Assembly: GCA_003131585.1 (NCBI GenBank)
Contig: PKVW01000021.1
Coordinates: 117,354-181,353, forward strand
DNA: 64,000 bases
Direction of reading: 5' to 3'
Source: Acidobacteriaceae bacterium
GTDB taxonomy: Bacteria; Acidobacteriota; Terriglobia; Terriglobales; Acidobacteriaceae
Shown here piece by piece: positions 1 to 8,622 of this stretch (its first letter is position 1; each line of letters starts with the position of its first letter). The notes below the pieces were generated by a model. That model saw only the letters and a list, made by a program, of their open reading frames with translations. It made no database searches and was not told where the DNA came from. The translations under genes and the position numbers were made by a program.

Positions 1-2
1 GC

Positions 3-2318
3 AAGGATTCGATCTTCGCGCGCTTCAGCTACGATCAGGCGACCAACTTCGTGCCGGGCGGTTCCCCGGGATTCGCCGAAGCCACCGCCTTTGGCAGCAC
101 GCAGTTGATTGACAACCACGGTCGCAATCTGGCGCTGTCGGAAACCCACATTCTGTCCCCGAATACGATCAACCAGTTCAATGCCGGCTTCAGCCGGATT
201 TTCAACCACATTCTTTCTTTTGGCACCGGTAGCTGTAAGGCGGCGAGGCTGGTCGATCCAGTAACCGGCCTGCCCGCACCGATTCCCGGCGCCGATTTAG
301 GGAGCGCGTGCGACAGTTTTACCGGCTATCCCGCGAGCCTGAACCAGGCCAGCAACGACTGCGAAGGGTGTGGTATGACTTCGTTCTCGATGTCCAGCTA
401 CTACTCCGTGGGGGACCGCGGATATGCCCCTTACCAGGGTGGAAGCAATGTCTACTCGGTGTCCGATACGCTCGAATTGATTCGGGGCAAACATGAGATC
501 CGGTTCGGCGGGGTATTTCGCGACAACCAAATGAATGTCAGGAATAACGCCTTCCAGGACGGCTTCGTCTCGGAGATTGGCAATCAAACGGGCGATGACA
601 TCGCCGATACCCTTCTCGGCGGGATGGGGAGTTTTGCCGCCCACGATCAAACGTTCCTGGGCGCGACCGTCGGCCGGCGTTGGAAGCTGATTCGCCCGTT
701 CGTCCAGGATAACTGGCGCGTGACGAGCAACCTGACCGTGAACATCGGACTGGCCTGGGCTGTGGTGACGCCTGAAACCGAAGTGGAGAATCGCCAGTCG
801 AACTTCGACTTGGTGACGAAACAGTTTTACGTTCCGAAGGGCAGCCCCGCCGTGAGTGGCTGCACGAACTGCATTGCTTCCGACGGGCGCGTGGGTATCC
901 AGCTTGACAAAAGCGCTTTGGAGCCGCGTATCGGGCTCGCTTGGAAGCCCATGGGAAGCCAGAGCACCGCAATCCGCCTCGGTTACGCGATCTTCCACGA
1001 CTCCTCGTGGAACCAGGGCGGACAGGGATTGTGGCAGAACCCGCCCTACTACGCGGAAGTGGATCCCAACGTCATTTTTGGTTTCACCTCTGGCGTGAAC
1101 TTATCCAGTGGCTTCCTCCTTCCGGTCGGCACCCCTTCTACCACGCCGGTCGCCGGCGGTGCAGTTTATAACGCACCTGTGAACCCAAGCTCCTACACCG
1201 GCACCATTCAATCCCAGAACCGCAATTTCAAGCAGGGTGTGGTGCAGCAATTCAACCTCAACATTGAGCATCAACTGCCCGGGAATGTTGTGCTGACCGC
1301 AGGTTATGCCGGCTCGCGCAGCGCACATATTCTGGTGAGCCAGGTGGATGAAAACATAGCCTCGCCTCTCGCGTGCCCTGGCAACGGCACCTCTACCGTG
1401 GCTGGCTACACGCTGGGCTGCGGCATTCCGGCCCCTCCCTACACACCGTTCCAGTTCATCGTCAGCAATAACAGCGTCGGCGCAGCCCGTTATGATTCTC
1501 TGCAAATAAAAGCTGAGACGAAGAGCGCGCGGCACGGGCTTTACGCCCTTGTAGGCTATACCTATGCCCGCAACTTCGACTCTGGCATGACCGATGGCCT
1601 GGGCACCAACGCCGGCGCCTTGTACTGGCCGCTGCCCGGAACGCAGAAGCTGGATTGGGGTTTGTCGCAACTGAACCTCAACAACGTCTTTACCGCCAGC
1701 ATTCTCTACGATCTGCCATTCGGCAAGGGCAAGCGCTACGGCAGCAACTGGAGCGGAGCCGCCAACACCCTCTTAGGACATTGGCAAGTGAATCTAATTG
1801 AGAGAGCCCAGTCGGGATTTCCGCTGTTTGTCGTCGATAGCGACAACGCGGACATCTTCCCCGGTGCGGCGGGGGACTCGGGAACTTTCTTCAATTACAA
1901 CGGCTTCAGTCTCAACCGTCCGGATGAGGTGGGGGACCCGAACAAGGGCGGCCCGGAGGGTGGCAGTACGAGCTGCCCGGCCCGGGTCCACACGCTGCAG
2001 AATTGGTTCAATCCTTGCGCATTCGTGAGAGCGCCTGCCGGAGAGCTTGGCACCGCCGCGCGTGCACCTCTCTACGGCCCTCGTTTTGTGAACACGGATT
2101 TCTCGGTCATCAAGGACTTCCCGTTGTCCTTCCGCGAGGCGATGAATCTGCAATTCCGGGCCGAGTTCTTCAATCTGTTGAACCACCCGCAGTACTTTCT
2201 GAGCGGCCTCGGCGACACTGGACAGCAGGACATAAACTCGCCCACTAGTTTCGGGGTGGTCAATCAGACGCTGAATAACTCGCGCGATATTCAGTTTGCT
2301 CTCAGACTGAATTTCTAG
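3..2318 (+). CDS. TonB-dependent receptor, Oar-like (5' truncated by window edge)
   Basis: The reading frame is open from base 3, so the true start lies outside the window. The visible ~770 residues are the outer-membrane beta-barrel of an Oar-like receptor: it opens with KDSIFARFSYDQATNF, a strand type typical of these barrels, and ends in alternating strands finishing in an aromatic residue (FALRLNF), the usual outer-membrane assembly signal. The segment FREAMNLQFRAEFFNLLNHP near the end is a hallmark of the acidobacterial family. Such receptors import or bind large ligands with TonB energy, but the substrate cannot be read from sequence. A strong terminator follows directly, so this gene ends its transcript. 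A related receptor begins at 63293. Confidence 0.9.
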   Translation, partial: KDSIFARFSYDQATNFVPGGSPGFAEATAFGSTQLIDNHGRNLALSETHILSPNTINQFNAGFSRIFNHILSFGTGSCKAARLVDPVTGLPAPIPGADLGSACDSFTGYPASLNQASNDCEGCGMTSFSMSSYYSVGDRGYAPYQGGSNVYSVSDTLELIRGKHEIRFGGVFRDNQMNVRNNAFQDGFVSEIGNQTGDDIADTLLGGMGSFAAHDQTFLGATVGRRWKLIRPFVQDNWRVTSNLTVNIGLAWAVVTPETEVENRQSNFDLVTKQFYVPKGSPAVSGCTNCIASDGRVGIQLDKSALEPRIGLAWKPMGSQSTAIRLGYAIFHDSSWNQGGQGLWQNPPYYAEVDPNVIFGFTSGVNLSSGFLLPVGTPSTTPVAGGAVYNAPVNPSSYTGTIQSQNRNFKQGVVQQFNLNIEHQLPGNVVLTAGYAGSRSAHILVSQVDENIASPLACPGNGTSTVAGYTLGCGIPAPPYTPFQFIVSNNSVGAARYDSLQIKAETKSARHGLYALVGYTYARNFDSGMTDGLGTNAGALYWPLPGTQKLDWGLSQLNLNNVFTASILYDLPFGKGKRYGSNWSGAANTLLGHWQVNLIERAQSGFPLFVVDSDNADIFPGAAGDSGTFFNYNGFSLNRPDEVGDPNKGGPEGGSTSCPARVHTLQNWFNPCAFVRAPAGELGTAARAPLYGPRFVNTDFSVIKDFPLSFREAMNLQFRAEFFNLLNHPQYFLSGLGDTGQQDINSPTSFGVVNQTLNNSRDIQFALRLNF

Positions 2319-2344
2319 GGATGAGTGGAGCGGGATTAACATAG

Positions 2345-2380
2345 GGCAGACTGAGGTCGACTCAGTCTGCCTTTAACTTT
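2345..2380 (+). terminator. Rho-independent terminator after the TonB receptor
   Basis: A perfect 11-bp stem (GGCAGACTGAG / CTCAGTCTGCC) with a 5-base loop is followed by CTTTAACTTT. It lies 27 bp after the receptor stop and before the nucleoside hydrolase start at 2427, so it separates the two transcripts. Confidence 0.85.
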
Positions 2381-2426
2381 GTAAATCGAAGAATCTGCCG
2401 GACCCTAAGGCAGCACGAGGCGATCG

Positions 2427-3509
2427 ATGAAATTGAGCGGGGCTTGTTTCTGGGCAGGGGCGGTACTGCTGGCGTTATGCCTCCCATGCTTGGGCCAGGA
2501 GAAGCGGAAGATCATTATCGATCAGGACGCCGCCGGACCTGCCGGAACGGACCAGCAGTCGATGCTGTTGCTGATCCAGTCGCCGCAAACGGAAGTCCTG
2601 GGCATCACCGTGGTGACGGGCGATCAGTGGCTCCATGAGGAAGTCGCGCACACCTTGCGCATGCTCGAACTCATCGGACGAACGGACATTCCAGTCGTGC
2701 CGGGAGCGGAGTATCCGCTAGTCAGGCGACAGGATGAGACGGAGATGTGGGAGCGACAATACGGCAGCGTACCGTGGCTGGGAGCCTGGACTCCAAAGTT
2801 CTATCACCCGTCCGAACAATTGGGAGAGATGCCGGAAGGCAAACCCACGACCAAGCCGGCCGACGAAGACGCGGCGCACTTTCTGTTGCGCATAGTCCAT
2901 CAATTTCCCAACCAAGTAACCGTTTACGAGGGCGGCCCCATGACAAACCTGGCGCTTGCCATTTCTATCGATCCCGAATTTCCGAGGCTGGCCAAGGAAC
3001 TGGTGTTCATGGGCGGCAGCTTCAATCCGCAGACGGACGATCCCGAGTTCGTCAACACTCCAACCCACGAATTCAACTTGTGGTTCGATCCGGAAGCGGC
3101 GCACATCGTGCTCCGGGCGCCGTGGAAGAGAATCGTCTGCACGACGGTGGATATTTCGGTAAAAACGAGACTGACGGCTGACCTGATTAACCGCATCAAA
3201 GCGGGAGACGCGCCGGCCGCGCGTTACATCGGCCAATATGCCCGCCTGCGTGGCAACTACAACTATCTGTGGGATGAACTGGCGGCGGCGGCGTGGCTCG
3301 ATCCGAGCGTGATTACGAAGAAGGAAACGCTCTTTATGGATGTGGACCTGGACCGCGGCGCCGGCTACGGCAACACCCTGAGTTGGACGGAGCAGGATAA
3401 ACCTAAAATCGAGGTCCAGCCGGTCGAGGTGCAGGTTGATCTGGATCTCGACAAGTTTTACAAGATGTTTGTGGATCTGCTGGCCGCGCCGACGCCGCGG
3501 AAGAACTGA
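2427..3509 (+). CDS. Secreted nucleoside-hydrolase-like protein
   Basis: 360 residues with a signal peptide (residues 1-23, hydrophobic GAVLLALCLPCLG then QEKRK). The body follows the inosine-uridine preferring nucleoside hydrolase family: a first strand KIIIDQDA, then ITVVTGDQW, a GGPMTNLALAI segment, FMGGSF, EFNLWFDPEAA and a C-terminal WDELAAAAWLDP. Family members hydrolyse N-glycosidic bonds of nucleosides with a calcium-bound Asp cluster. Here the usual DTDPGxDD loop is rewritten as D32-Q-D34 followed by AAGPAGTD42, so metal binding may be altered. Export to the periplasm suggests scavenging or a different glycoside substrate. GAGG 6 bases before the ATG supports the start. It is a single gene after a terminator. 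Confidence 0.8.
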   Translation: MKLSGACFWAGAVLLALCLPCLGQEKRKIIIDQDAAGPAGTDQQSMLLLIQSPQTEVLGITVVTGDQWLHEEVAHTLRMLELIGRTDIPVVPGAEYPLVRRQDETEMWERQYGSVPWLGAWTPKFYHPSEQLGEMPEGKPTTKPADEDAAHFLLRIVHQFPNQVTVYEGGPMTNLALAISIDPEFPRLAKELVFMGGSFNPQTDDPEFVNTPTHEFNLWFDPEAAHIVLRAPWKRIVCTTVDISVKTRLTADLINRIKAGDAPAARYIGQYARLRGNYNYLWDELAAAAWLDPSVITKKETLFMDVDLDRGAGYGNTLSWTEQDKPKIEVQPVEVQVDLDLDKFYKMFVDLLAAPTPRKN

Positions 3510-3819
3510 ATTAGGCAAGCGTGCAGAACGCCGCGGAGACTCCCTGGTTCTCCGTTGGAGACCATTTCGGGAATCCCGAGAAGACTTTCCCACCGCGGGA
3601 ATCACGGCTCACGAGGACGAGCTTTCCCCTTGACCTCATGTTTGTGAGGCAGCTAGCGTTTGAGAGTGGCCTGTGCAATGAAGTACGGCAACCAGCGCGA
3701 GAGTGGTTTTTCAGGTAGGCGGAGGATTTACTCTGAGCCCTGCCGTCCGGGCTGAATGAATGCTATGGCGGGATGGAACTGAAAGACAGCGGAGAGGACG
3801 AGGCTGGGTTGGTTATCAG
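3510..3819 (+). other. Intergenic region, 310 bp
   Basis: No convincing gene. It contains the putative promoter region of the LuxR-type regulator. A short hairpin AGCCC-8-GGGCT sits near 3736-3753, without a U-tract. The ATG at 3760 is in frame with the regulator but would add 20 unconserved residues. Confidence 0.4.
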
Positions 3820-4503
3820 ATGGGAACTGTAGTTTCAGGATTTTCGGGACCGGTCGCCGGAGTGTTCTTGCTGGCTGAGAATCGACTGCTGCGCGAAGCC
3901 TTGTTGCGCATCCTGTCAAAGAAGGACGACATCCATGTGGTCGGCGCGGGATCGTACGGCCCAGAAACGTTTGAGCAGATTGTCTCGACGCGAGCCAACG
4001 TGGTGGTGCTCGATTCGGTCTCTCCGGTTCTGGCGGAACACAGTGTGGTGCGTGAGCTGCATCAACTGAACCCCGCCATAAGAGTTGTAATGGTGGGCAT
4101 GGAGGCCGAAGAGGCCGTTTTTCTTCGCGTGGTACAAGCGGGCGCGGTCGGGTACGTACTCAAAGATGCTTCGGCTTTGGAGGTAGCACGGACCATTCGG
4201 GCGGTTGCAGGGGGCGAAGCGGTTTGCCCAGCCGCGCTCTCCGTCGCGCTATTTCAGTGGGTGGCGCGGCACCGGCCTGCCATCCCGAGCCTACATCTCA
4301 AGAACAGCCTGGGCCTCAGCCGCAGGGAGCAACAATTGGTGGGCCTGATCCAGCAGGGGCTCACCAACAAAGAAATGGCCAGCCGGCTGAACCTCTCCGA
4401 ACAAACCGTGAAGAACCATGTACATCGCATGCTGCGCAAGGTTGGAGCGCCGGATCGGCTCTCGATCGTGGAAGTTTGCCGCAACGAGGGCCTCAACGTT
4501 TAG
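3820..4503 (+). CDS. LuxR/NarL-type response regulator
   Basis: 227 residues from the ATG at 3820. An in-frame ATG at 3760 is possible, but the receiver fold begins only at GVFLLAENRLLREALL, so the shorter form fits the family. The receiver has the phospho-acceptor Asp in NVVVLDSV (residue 65 here) and the conserved Lys in YVLKDAS (115). The usual acidic pair is reduced to Ala-Glu (AEN). The C-terminal LuxR helix-turn-helix runs from LSRREQQLVGLIQQGL through TNKEMASRLNLSEQTVKNHV. It is a DNA-binding transcriptional regulator; no partner histidine kinase is adjacent. Its 3' end overlaps the convergent last gene of the polysaccharide operon by 4 bp, so it may regulate that cluster, which is inference. 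Confidence 0.85.
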   Translation: MGTVVSGFSGPVAGVFLLAENRLLREALLRILSKKDDIHVVGAGSYGPETFEQIVSTRANVVVLDSVSPVLAEHSVVRELHQLNPAIRVVMVGMEAEEAVFLRVVQAGAVGYVLKDASALEVARTIRAVAGGEAVCPAALSVALFQWVARHRPAIPSLHLKNSLGLSRREQQLVGLIQQGLTNKEMASRLNLSEQTVKNHVHRMLRKVGAPDRLSIVEVCRNEGLNV

Positions 4504-5210
4504 CCCCGGCCAGCTGCGGCAGCCTGGTGCGATATTGAACCGCAACGAAGCAAAATACTTTCCAGTCCAGGCACGGAAACAGATTCGAAGTCCCGCACTA
4601 CATGTACCGCGCCCGCGGCGGTAAGGTTTTCCGGCGTCTCATGCAACTTAACTCCGACGCAACGCAAGCCAGCACCCACCGCCGCCCGAATTCCTGAGAT
4701 GGCATCTTCGATCGCCAGCAGATGGCCGGCTTCGATTTCAACGCGGCTACAGGCCAGCCGGTAAATAGCGGCATCAGGTTTGCCCAAGAGCACATCTTCC
4801 CCGGTCACGATAACTCGGAAACAATTCAGCAATCCCAGCTCAAGCAGCGTCGAGCGCGCGCGGCTGCGGCTGGCTGAGGTAGCGAGAGCCAAAGCAATGC
4901 CGCTGCCATGAAGCTCCCGCACCATGCGGACCACGCCAGGAACCGGGGCAACCGTGAGCCGCATTTGCCGGAAGATGCAATCCTTGCGCCTCCCGAATTC
5001 CTCGAGTTCCGAATCCGGGCAATCCCCGAGAAAATGCCGCAGGATGTCGCCGCGCTTGCGGCCGTCCAGAATGAAATCTAGCTGAGCCTCGGGCACTTCG
5101 CGGCCGAGCGTTTGGAAAAACAGGCGCCAAGCCTTGCGATGCACCGCATGACTGTCGACGAGGACTCCATCCATGTCAAAGATGACACCGCGCAGTTGTC
5201 CGACGCTCAT
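4500..5210 (-). CDS. HAD-superfamily phosphatase (phosphoglycolate phosphatase/beta-PGM type)
   Basis: 236 residues. Motif I is FDMDGVLVDS (D12, D14), a helical cap follows, motif II is ALATSAS, motif III includes GKPD, and motif IV is AIEDAISGI. This is HAD subfamily IA (phosphoglycolate phosphatase/beta-phosphoglucomutase-like), not the class III fold of GmhB. It is the last gene of the polysaccharide operon and starts with a 4-bp overlap to the hddC-like gene. By context it could remove the 1- or 7-phosphate step in heptose activation, replacing GmhB, or act as a sugar-phosphate phosphatase. The heptose role is inferred from neighbours only. Confidence 0.8.
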   Translation of the reverse strand: MSVGQLRGVIFDMDGVLVDSHAVHRKAWRLFFQTLGREVPEAQLDFILDGRKRGDILRHFLGDCPDSELEEFGRRKDCIFRQMRLTVAPVPGVVRMVRELHGSGIALALATSASRSRARSTLLELGLLNCFRVIVTGEDVLLGKPDAAIYRLACSRVEIEAGHLLAIEDAISGIRAAVGAGLRCVGVKLHETPENLTAAGAVHVVRDFESVSVPGLESILLRCGSISHQAAAAGRG

Positions 5211-5998
5211 GAGATCTCTCCGGATGGGGAATTCTGTGCCCGGGGCCCACAGCTTGCTGATCGAGGCGAGTCAGAGGCGGAATCCTCACTTCGATCCGGG
5301 GAGACCGCGTTGCCGGGCCACGTGATCTGTGCTCTTTGGTAGTTGGGCAGAGTGCCGATGTCGAGTAGGTAATCTTGGATGGGATAGGCCCGCATTTTGC
5401 CGAGCAGACGCGGCAGGACGTGAAAAGCGATATCCGCCGGAATGCAGGATGGGATCAGATCGAAAAAACTTGGACTTGCCACCATCAGTCCGGAAAAGAC
5501 CCAACTACTGCGCGGGGTTTGAGGCTTTTCTTCGAAGTCGACGATGACTCCCGCATCGTCTGTAATGGCCACACCGCAGCGCGCAGGATCGGGCACCTGG
5601 TAGAGACCAAGCGTCGCGACGCCGCCGTGGCGGGAATGGAATTCACTCATGAGCCTCAAGTTCGTGTTGGTGAGAACGTCGGAATAGAGGATCCAGAACG
5701 CGGCATCGGAGCCGACCCAGGCTCGATTTGCCGCGAGGGTCCCCGCTGAACCCAGCAATCGATCTTCATGGACTAAACGAACGCTCACCGATGAGTCGCT
5801 CCGCTGGAGGTGCCGCTCGATGGTTTGCGAGTGGGCATGCAGGTTTATGAGGACTTCTGTAATGCCTGAACGAGCACAGAGATCGAGCCAGATATCGAGC
5901 AGAGGCCTGCCACGAATCGGCACGAGGCACTTGGGAATGGAGTCGGTTAGAGGACGCAAGCGCGTACCGTGCCCCCCGGCTAGCAAGAAAGCTTTCAA
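5207..5998 (-). CDS. hddC: Sugar-1-phosphate nucleotidyltransferase, HddC-like
   Basis: 263 residues, with the nucleotidyltransferase signature LAGGHGTRLRPLTDSIPKCLVPI at the N-terminus (written here as overlapping motifs LAGGHGTRLRPLT and PKCLVPI) and a metal-binding YSDVL motif. It lacks the C-terminal left-handed beta helix of longer family members, as HddC proteins do. HddC transfers GMP to D-glycero-alpha-D-manno-heptose 1-phosphate. The assignment as a heptose rather than mannose or glucose enzyme rests on its neighbours: a GHMP kinase of the HddA type upstream and a GmhA-type isomerase nearby. It overlaps the following phosphatase gene by 4 bp. Confidence 0.78.
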   Translation of the reverse strand: MKAFLLAGGHGTRLRPLTDSIPKCLVPIRGRPLLDIWLDLCARSGITEVLINLHAHSQTIERHLQRSDSSVSVRLVHEDRLLGSAGTLAANRAWVGSDAAFWILYSDVLTNTNLRLMSEFHSRHGGVATLGLYQVPDPARCGVAITDDAGVIVDFEEKPQTPRSSWVFSGLMVASPSFFDLIPSCIPADIAFHVLPRLLGKMRAYPIQDYLLDIGTLPNYQRAQITWPGNAVSPDRSEDSASDSPRSASCGPRAQNSPSGEIS

Positions 5999-6032
5999 TG
6001 TGGGGTCTCGCGATCAAAATGCCGGATGAACC

Positions 6033-7115
6033 TCAGACAAACGCCGCCGATGAAAGAGGCACGAAGGCCCATCGCGTGCCGGCGTGCTCGTCGTGATCGA
6101 TGAAAGGATCGTTCACGATGACTTGGGCACCCTGGCAGTCGAATGCAAAGGCCATCTCCTGCAGGCCCTCGCGCTGCATCGCGGAGCGCACGTCATCCTG
6201 GCACGTGGGTTCGGAGTAAAGGAGAAGAAATCCTCCGCCGCCGGCGCCGGTAAGCTTGCCGCCCAGTACGCCGTGCTCGCGCGCTACCTCATAGAGGCGG
6301 TCGATGCGCGGGTTGGAAATGCGATGGGACACGCGCTTCTTGGCTTGCCAGGCGTCGTCGAGCAGATGGCCGAAGTGTTCCAAGTCACCGCACAGGAGAG
6401 CCTCTTTCATCAGGGCTGCAGTCTCTTTCACCTGGTGCAGCGCTTCCACAGCGGATCCGGCTGGCAGACGGATGGATTCTTCCTGGTCCGCGAGAATGTC
6501 CCATGAATGGTGAGCGGCGCCGGTAAAGAACAGCATGAGGTTTGACTGCAAGGCGGAAAGGACACCCGGATCAAGCTGGACAGGTTCGACCTGGGTTACT
6601 CCATTCCGCTTGAAGCGGATGTAGTTGAGACCGCCAAAAGCGGCGGCATATTCATCCTGCTTGCCCACGTGCCGTCCCAGGCCGAAGCGGGTGATGCTGA
6701 AGGCGCGCTCGGCGAGATCGTACTTTGACAATGGGCAACGCAAGTAGGTTGTAAGCACCTTCAGAAGATTCACACAAACGCTGGCGGAAGAACCCAACCC
6801 GGTGCCGGGAGGAATTTCGGAAGCCAGGAACAGATCGGCGGCAAGGTCCGCGCCCAGGTCTTTGAGCACTGCGAGAGGAATCTCCAGGCCGCTGTCGTTG
6901 GTGGGCAGGGCGGCGAGATCGCTCCAGTTCCCGAACAGACGGAGGTCGGAAGAGATGACCTGGATGCGGCCATCCGCCCGGTTGCCCAGGATTGTGTAGA
7001 AGTACTTGTTGATGGCAGTGCTGAGAACGGCGCCCCCAAACTGCTCGTAGTACGAGGGAAGGTCGGTGCCGCCTCCGCCGAAGCTAATCCGAACCGGACT
7101 GCGTCCGATGAGCAT
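6033..7115 (-). CDS. hddA: GHMP kinase, D-glycero-D-manno-heptose 7-phosphate kinase-like (HddA)
   Basis: 360 residues from the ATG at 7115, preceded by GGAG 10 bases upstream; a longer in-frame extension to 7196 lies inside the preceding gene and is not conserved. The N-terminus RSPVRISFGGGGTDLP and the ATP loop PPGTGLGSSASV are typical of the HddA/fucokinase branch of GHMP kinases, and the C-terminal motif GKLTGAGGGGF closes the active site. HddA phosphorylates heptose 7-phosphate at C1 to give the 1,7-bisphosphate. The gene start overlaps the 3' end of the long sugar transferase gene by 32 bp, so translation is probably coupled. Confidence 0.82.
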   Translation of the reverse strand: MLIGRSPVRISFGGGGTDLPSYYEQFGGAVLSTAINKYFYTILGNRADGRIQVISSDLRLFGNWSDLAALPTNDSGLEIPLAVLKDLGADLAADLFLASEIPPGTGLGSSASVCVNLLKVLTTYLRCPLSKYDLAERAFSITRFGLGRHVGKQDEYAAAFGGLNYIRFKRNGVTQVEPVQLDPGVLSALQSNLMLFFTGAAHHSWDILADQEESIRLPAGSAVEALHQVKETAALMKEALLCGDLEHFGHLLDDAWQAKKRVSHRISNPRIDRLYEVAREHGVLGGKLTGAGGGGFLLLYSEPTCQDDVRSAMQREGLQEMAFAFDCQGAQVIVNDPFIDHDEHAGTRWAFVPLSSAAFV

Positions 7116-8550
7116 GCTGTAACATCTCCGGAAAAGGATGGGTGCTGGGAGGGCATGAAATTGACTGGGGTGTAGCGCCGACGCCTTCCGTAACACTTCC
7201 GCTCAGCGTGCGCTTGGGTACATGGATCAAACGAAGTGCCAGGGTCCATATCGTCTCAATCAGAAGCGAGAGATCCTTCAATAGCGAAGGACGCAGCATG
7301 TATTGCAGATCGTGCCGCGTTTTGTCTTCGGACAGGTGCTGCTCGCGAAGCCCGTGCACTTGGGCCAATCCGGTCATCCCCGGTTTCACGGAGAGCCGTT
7401 GTTGCTGCCAGGCCGAGTAGCCGTGGGCGCGTTCAGGACCTTCAGGGCGTGGTCCGACCAAGCTCATATCTCCGCGAGCAACATTCCAGAACTGGGGCAG
7501 TTCGGAGATGCTGAACTGCCACAGCATCCGCTCGAAACGTGAGCCGTTTTGCGGATTGCGATCCACGTTGAGCCGCAGCATCGAGAACTGAGCACCCCGC
7601 CAGCCGATACGTCTTTCCCACCGGAAGGCGCTGCCGGTGGAAAAGCGGAGGGCCACGCCGCAAACCAGAACAATCGGCAGAGTGGCTGCGGCCAGAGCAA
7701 GACCCAGCCCAAGATCCAGAAGACGTTTCCCGATTCGCGCCGACGCGGGCGGCGCCATCTCCCCAAGTTGCAGCAAGGGTAAGCCCCCCAGGTCCAACAG
7801 GCTGGGACGCGAAAGATAGAGTTCGTAGGGTTGCGGAACCAGGCTGACTCGGATGGCTTGCTGACGGCAAAGCGCAACCAGATTCAAGATTTCATTCGAG
7901 GCCGGAGTATGCGCCATTACCAGCTCGTCGACGTTGTGCTGGCGCAACAGGCCGACCACTTCCATCGTAGAAACGGTTGCTGGACCCGCAGCGGGGTCTC
8001 GGCTGAGTCGCGCCACCGGGATCTCCCCTCCAGGACACAGAAACCCGATCACTTTGCACAAGAGTTCGGGATGGTGGTTGAACTTCGCCGCTAATTCCGT
8101 AGCCAAACGGTCGGAACCAAGGATGACGACGCGATGGACTTCCCCATTCTTGTATCGCCGCAACACCCTGCGCAGCGCAAACCCACGAATGCAAAGGAAG
8201 CCAATTAGGAGAAATAGCGAAAACACGCTAAGCGTTAGTCTCCCCACGTACCTCTCCGACACATTCTCGACTGCGAGCAAGAGCACCATCAGGAGCGCGG
8301 CTGCGAGCAGAAGATGCGAAACCAGGGCCGACAGCCGCCATCCCCCCCGAAAACCGTCCAGATGCATGTTCTCCGAAAGCAACACCCATGCGAAGACAGT
8401 GCAGACCACATAGACAACAAAGTTGGACGGTCCCAGCGGGAGCTGGCTGCAGCGCAGGCCGGAGCACAGCGCTTGTTCCGCGGCCAGCGCCACGGGAATC
8501 CACGCCAAGTCGGCCGCCAAAATCCGGTTACGAAGCTGTTCGGGTTTCAT
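7084..8550 (-). CDS. Polyprenyl-phosphate sugar phosphotransferase, long (WbaP/WcaJ-like)
   Basis: 488 residues. The N-terminus has about four hydrophobic segments (roughly 10-125), then a Rossmann-like segment starting RVVILGSDRLATELA, and a C-terminal bacterial sugar transferase domain (from about 275) with its membrane hairpin KRLLDLGLGLALAAATLPIVL cut here as KRLLDLGLGLALAAATL. Core motifs are SELPQFWNV, GDMSLVGPRPE and VKPGMTGLAQV. Such enzymes transfer a sugar 1-phosphate to undecaprenyl phosphate and begin repeat-unit assembly. The cluster holds a second, short homologue at 10559. The expected FRSM-type catalytic segment reads MLRLNVDRNPQNG here, so the usual Asp-Glu dyad region is divergent. 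Confidence 0.85.
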   Translation of the reverse strand: MKPEQLRNRILAADLAWIPVALAAEQALCSGLRCSQLPLGPSNFVVYVVCTVFAWVLLSENMHLDGFRGGWRLSALVSHLLLAAALLMVLLLAVENVSERYVGRLTLSVFSLFLLIGFLCIRGFALRRVLRRYKNGEVHRVVILGSDRLATELAAKFNHHPELLCKVIGFLCPGGEIPVARLSRDPAAGPATVSTMEVVGLLRQHNVDELVMAHTPASNEILNLVALCRQQAIRVSLVPQPYELYLSRPSLLDLGGLPLLQLGEMAPPASARIGKRLLDLGLGLALAAATLPIVLVCGVALRFSTGSAFRWERRIGWRGAQFSMLRLNVDRNPQNGSRFERMLWQFSISELPQFWNVARGDMSLVGPRPEGPERAHGYSAWQQQRLSVKPGMTGLAQVHGLREQHLSEDKTRHDLQYMLRPSLLKDLSLLIETIWTLALRLIHVPKRTLSGSVTEGVGATPQSISCPPSTHPFPEMLQHAHRTQSGSD

Positions 8551-8622
8551 GCTTGGCTGTTATCTCTTTTCTCTTGTCTTTCATTTTCGTTCTCTCTGTT
8601 TTCTCTCTTTTATTCCTTCGTC
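8551..8622 (-). other. Purine-rich intergenic spacer before the long sugar transferase gene
   Basis: Seventy-two bases between the gmhA stop and the sugar transferase start. Read on the - strand it is almost purely A/G in tracts (for example GAGAGAAAACAGAGAGAAC). It looks like simple-sequence expansion and may supply a loose ribosome-binding leader. Confidence 0.4.
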
